This document shows positions 4,165 to 5,947 of a stretch of DNA of 5,947 bases, piece by piece (the stretch's first letter is position 1; each line of letters starts with the position of its first letter). Source of the stretch: an uncultured Haemophilus sp. (GTDB lineage: Bacteria > Pseudomonadota > Gammaproteobacteria > Enterobacterales > Pasteurellaceae). A program made the position numbers and the translations under genes. The stretch is from assembly GCF_905207935.1 (NCBI RefSeq), contig NZ_CAJLNI010000113.1, positions 1 to 5,947 on the forward strand. The letters run 5' to 3'. The notes under the pieces are model-generated. The model was given only the letters and a program-made list of their open reading frames with translations. It did no database searches and was not told where the DNA came from.

Positions 4165-5947
4165 ATGAAACTCACATTATTTCAACTGTGCATCATGCTC
4201 ATCATTTCAGCCTTTTCTTTGCTTATCGTGCCTGATTTTTTACTGTTTACCTGGCAACGAGCGGGGCTGAGCGTTTTAATGTTGGTTATGACCGCATTTT
4301 GTTTCCATTGGTTCAATTATTTTAAAGTCAGAAATTTTTGCATTAACGGTATTTGGTTTTTGCTTACCTTAGCTTACGTGCATTCACAAGCCTTATCGTT
4401 ATTGACCCAAGCCGAAAAAATTTCAAGTTTACCGAATAAAATCACGTTAGATCTTCACATTTCAGAAATTCTTCATCAGCAAGATTATCAAACGTTAGTT
4501 GCGACAACGTCTTTATTTGATGGGAAAGAACAACAAATTTTTATTAATTGGAAAGCGCCGGAAAAGCCACAAGTAGGTGAAATTTGGCGGGCGGATGTAA
4601 AGCTTCGTCCTATTTCGGCGAGATTAAACCATGGGGGATTTGATCGACAGCAATGGTATTTTTCCAAAAGAATTATTGCCGTAGGGAATGTGAAAAGTGC
4701 GGTCAAAATGAGTGAAGATTTTTCTTATCGCACAGATTTTCTACAGAATAGTCTCAAACAGACGGAAGGGCTTTCTTTACAAGGTTTACTTATCGCATTG
4801 GCATTCGGTGAGCGAGCTTGGTTGGATAATAAAACGTGGCTGATTTATCAGCAAACGAATACAGCACATTTGATTGCTATTTCAGGACTCCATATCGGTT
4901 TAGCAATGGGGATAGGATTTTTCTTTGCTCGATTTTTGCAATTTGCACTGCCTACACGCGTTATTTCGCCCTGGTTTCCGCTTTGCTTTGGTGTGTTGAT
5001 TGCTTTAGGTTATGCCTATTTAGCCGGATTTAGTTTACCGACCTTTCGTGCAATGATGGCATTGCTTTTTATTGCAATCCTTCAATGTTCTCGACGATAT
5101 TACACGCCTTCGCAAATGCTGTGTTTGGTGGTGGCATTTTTGCTTTTTTGTGATCCGCTTATGCCACTTTCGGTTAGCTTTTGGCTTTCAGTTGGTGCTG
5201 TTACCTGTTTGATTGTATGGTACCGATATGTTCCCTTATCAATCATTGAATGGCAACATCAAAAATTATCCCGCAAAGTGCGGTGGATTTTAGGATTGTT
5301 TCATTTGCAGATTGGTTTGTTGATTTTATTCACACCTATTCAGCTTTTCTTTTTTAATGGCTTGGCATTAAATGGGTTCTTAGCAAATTTAATTGCAGTG
5401 CCCTTGTATAGCTTCTTACTTGTACCCTTGATTCTCTTTGCGGTGTTAACGAATGGTGCATTTTCTTCTTGGTATTTTTCAAATGCGATTGCTCAAGGTA
5501 TTACACAATGTCTCCGTGTTTTCCAAGGCTCATATGTGCCGATTTCAATTAATTTATCTCTTATTCTGACCGCACTTTTAAGCCTTATTTTTGGCGGAAT
5601 GTTAAGTAGATTGTATTTTGCATCTCAAGCTCAAACAAAAAATACACCGTTAAAATCGAGTCGCTTTTTCACGTTAAATCATACAAAAATCTTATCGGCA
5701 AAAGAGTATAAACAAGCGCTATTGGGCATAATTCTTATTTTTAGTATTTGTATGAGTACGCTAGGATATCGATATTTCACGAAACCCAAATGGCAGCTAG
5801 ATACCTTAGATGTGGGACAAGGTTTAGCAACCTTAATTGTGAAAGAGGGGAAAGGCGTGTTGTATGACACAGGGCCTGCTTGGCAGAATGGAATAGGGGC
5901 ATCTTCCATGGCAGAATTGGAAATATTACCTTATCTTCAACGGGAAG
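4165..5947 (+). CDS. comEC/rec2: ComEC/Rec2 competence DNA channel, C-terminus cut by the window
   Basis: Inner-membrane protein that carries single-stranded transforming DNA from the periplasm into the cytoplasm. The frame is open from ATG 4165 to the right edge (594 full codons); family members have roughly 750-800 aa, so about a quarter is missing. The start is bounded by an in-frame TAA at 4150-4152, and no Shine-Dalgarno is visible. Order of parts: N-terminal hydrophobic segments (about residues 5-85); a soluble OB-fold-like region with RLNHGGFD (153-160); then the Competence-family membrane core with FGERAWL (214-220), hallmark HLIAISGLHIG (235-245), and AGFSLPTFRA ending at 296, followed by several more spans. 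A metallo-beta-lactamase-like domain begins at LDVGQG (548-553) and YDTG (567-570); its HxHxDH-type region would lie beyond the edge. It contains three perfect USSs. It is divergent from dksA, under a CRP-S operator. No frameshift or premature stop is present. Confidence 0.97.
   Translation, partial: MKLTLFQLCIMLIISAFSLLIVPDFLLFTWQRAGLSVLMLVMTAFCFHWFNYFKVRNFCINGIWFLLTLAYVHSQALSLLTQAEKISSLPNKITLDLHISEILHQQDYQTLVATTSLFDGKEQQIFINWKAPEKPQVGEIWRADVKLRPISARLNHGGFDRQQWYFSKRIIAVGNVKSAVKMSEDFSYRTDFLQNSLKQTEGLSLQGLLIALAFGERAWLDNKTWLIYQQTNTAHLIAISGLHIGLAMGIGFFFARFLQFALPTRVISPWFPLCFGVLIALGYAYLAGFSLPTFRAMMALLFIAILQCSRRYYTPSQMLCLVVAFLLFCDPLMPLSVSFWLSVGAVTCLIVWYRYVPLSIIEWQHQKLSRKVRWILGLFHLQIGLLILFTPIQLFFFNGLALNGFLANLIAVPLYSFLLVPLILFAVLTNGAFSSWYFSNAIAQGITQCLRVFQGSYVPISINLSLILTALLSLIFGGMLSRLYFASQAQTKNTPLKSSRFFTLNHTKILSAKEYKQALLGIILIFSICMSTLGYRYFTKPKWQLDTLDVGQGLATLIVKEGKGVLYDTGPAWQNGIGASSMAELEILPYLQRE
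4695..4703 (+). repeat. USS core inside comEC, + orientation
   Basis: Perfect AAGTGCGGT with AT flank CAAAATG and a second AT block GATTTTT downstream, close to the full extended USS. It is read as part of K-S-A-V codons in ComEC. Confidence 0.93.
5276..5284 (+). repeat. USS core inside comEC, + orientation
   Basis: Perfect AAGTGCGGT followed by GGATTTTAG. It is read as K-V-R-W in ComEC, a different frame from the copy at 4695. Confidence 0.92.
5569..5577 (-). repeat. USS core inside comEC, - orientation
   Basis: ACCGCACTT on the + strand, encoding T-A-L (codons 469-471). On the - strand it is followed by CAGAATAAG, an AT-rich flank. Confidence 0.92.

Noticed and set aside
4488..4706. Short - strand open frame within comEC; similarly 5679-5909
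   Set aside because: Antisense to conserved ComEC coding sequence, without RBS or family resemblance.
4836..5033. Short + strand open frame in another phase inside comEC
   Set aside because: It is the out-of-phase shadow of the conserved ISGLHIG membrane core.
1..5947. Mobile elements, CRISPR arrays, tRNA/rRNA genes or toxin-antitoxin pairs
   Set aside because: Read on both strands; almost all bases fall in five conserved genes, and the repeats present are USSs, terminators and operator dyads.

Overview
This window is chromosomal DNA from a Pasteurellaceae bacterium, most likely Haemophilus or a close relative such as Aggregatibacter. The evidence is six perfect copies of the Hin-type DNA uptake signal sequence (USS, AAGTGCGGT), AT-rich codon use, the gene order dksA-pcnB-folK divergent from the competence gene comEC/rec2, and a textbook CRP-S (Sxy-dependent) competence operator. 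It looks like core genome: I see no insertion sequence, prophage, CRISPR array, tRNA or rRNA.

Layout. On the + strand, 1-1315 is a dcuC-type anaerobic C4-dicarboxylate transporter whose N-terminus lies off the left edge. It converges on folK (- strand, 1369-1872) at a bidirectional terminator (1332-1360). folK overlaps the end of pcnB (- strand, about 1872-3368) by one base. pcnB has no ATG, GTG or TTG at its true start and appears to begin at an AUU codon, as reported for E. coli pcnB. Upstream, dksA (- strand, 3466-3903) ends in a terminator built from two USSs in inverted orientation. A 261-bp divergent intergenic region (3904-4164) carries a candidate dksA promoter, the CRP-S operator, a candidate -10 and a small leader hairpin. 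comEC/rec2 (+ strand, from 4165) then runs open to the right edge and is cut there within its C-terminal metallo-beta-lactamase-like domain.

How the parts fit. ComEC is the inner-membrane DNA channel for natural transformation. Its operator indicates induction by CRP-cAMP plus Sxy, and its coding region carries three of the window's six USSs. DksA is the ppGpp cofactor at RNA polymerase, PcnB polyadenylates RNA 3' ends, and FolK makes a folate precursor; dksA, pcnB and folk form a conserved gammaproteobacterial cluster. DcuC is unrelated in function and is a neighbour only by convergence. No wholly new system is evident. The most notable points are the AUU start and in-frame stop at the 5' end of pcnB, the divergent dksA/comEC control region, and the USSs embedded in genes and in a terminator.
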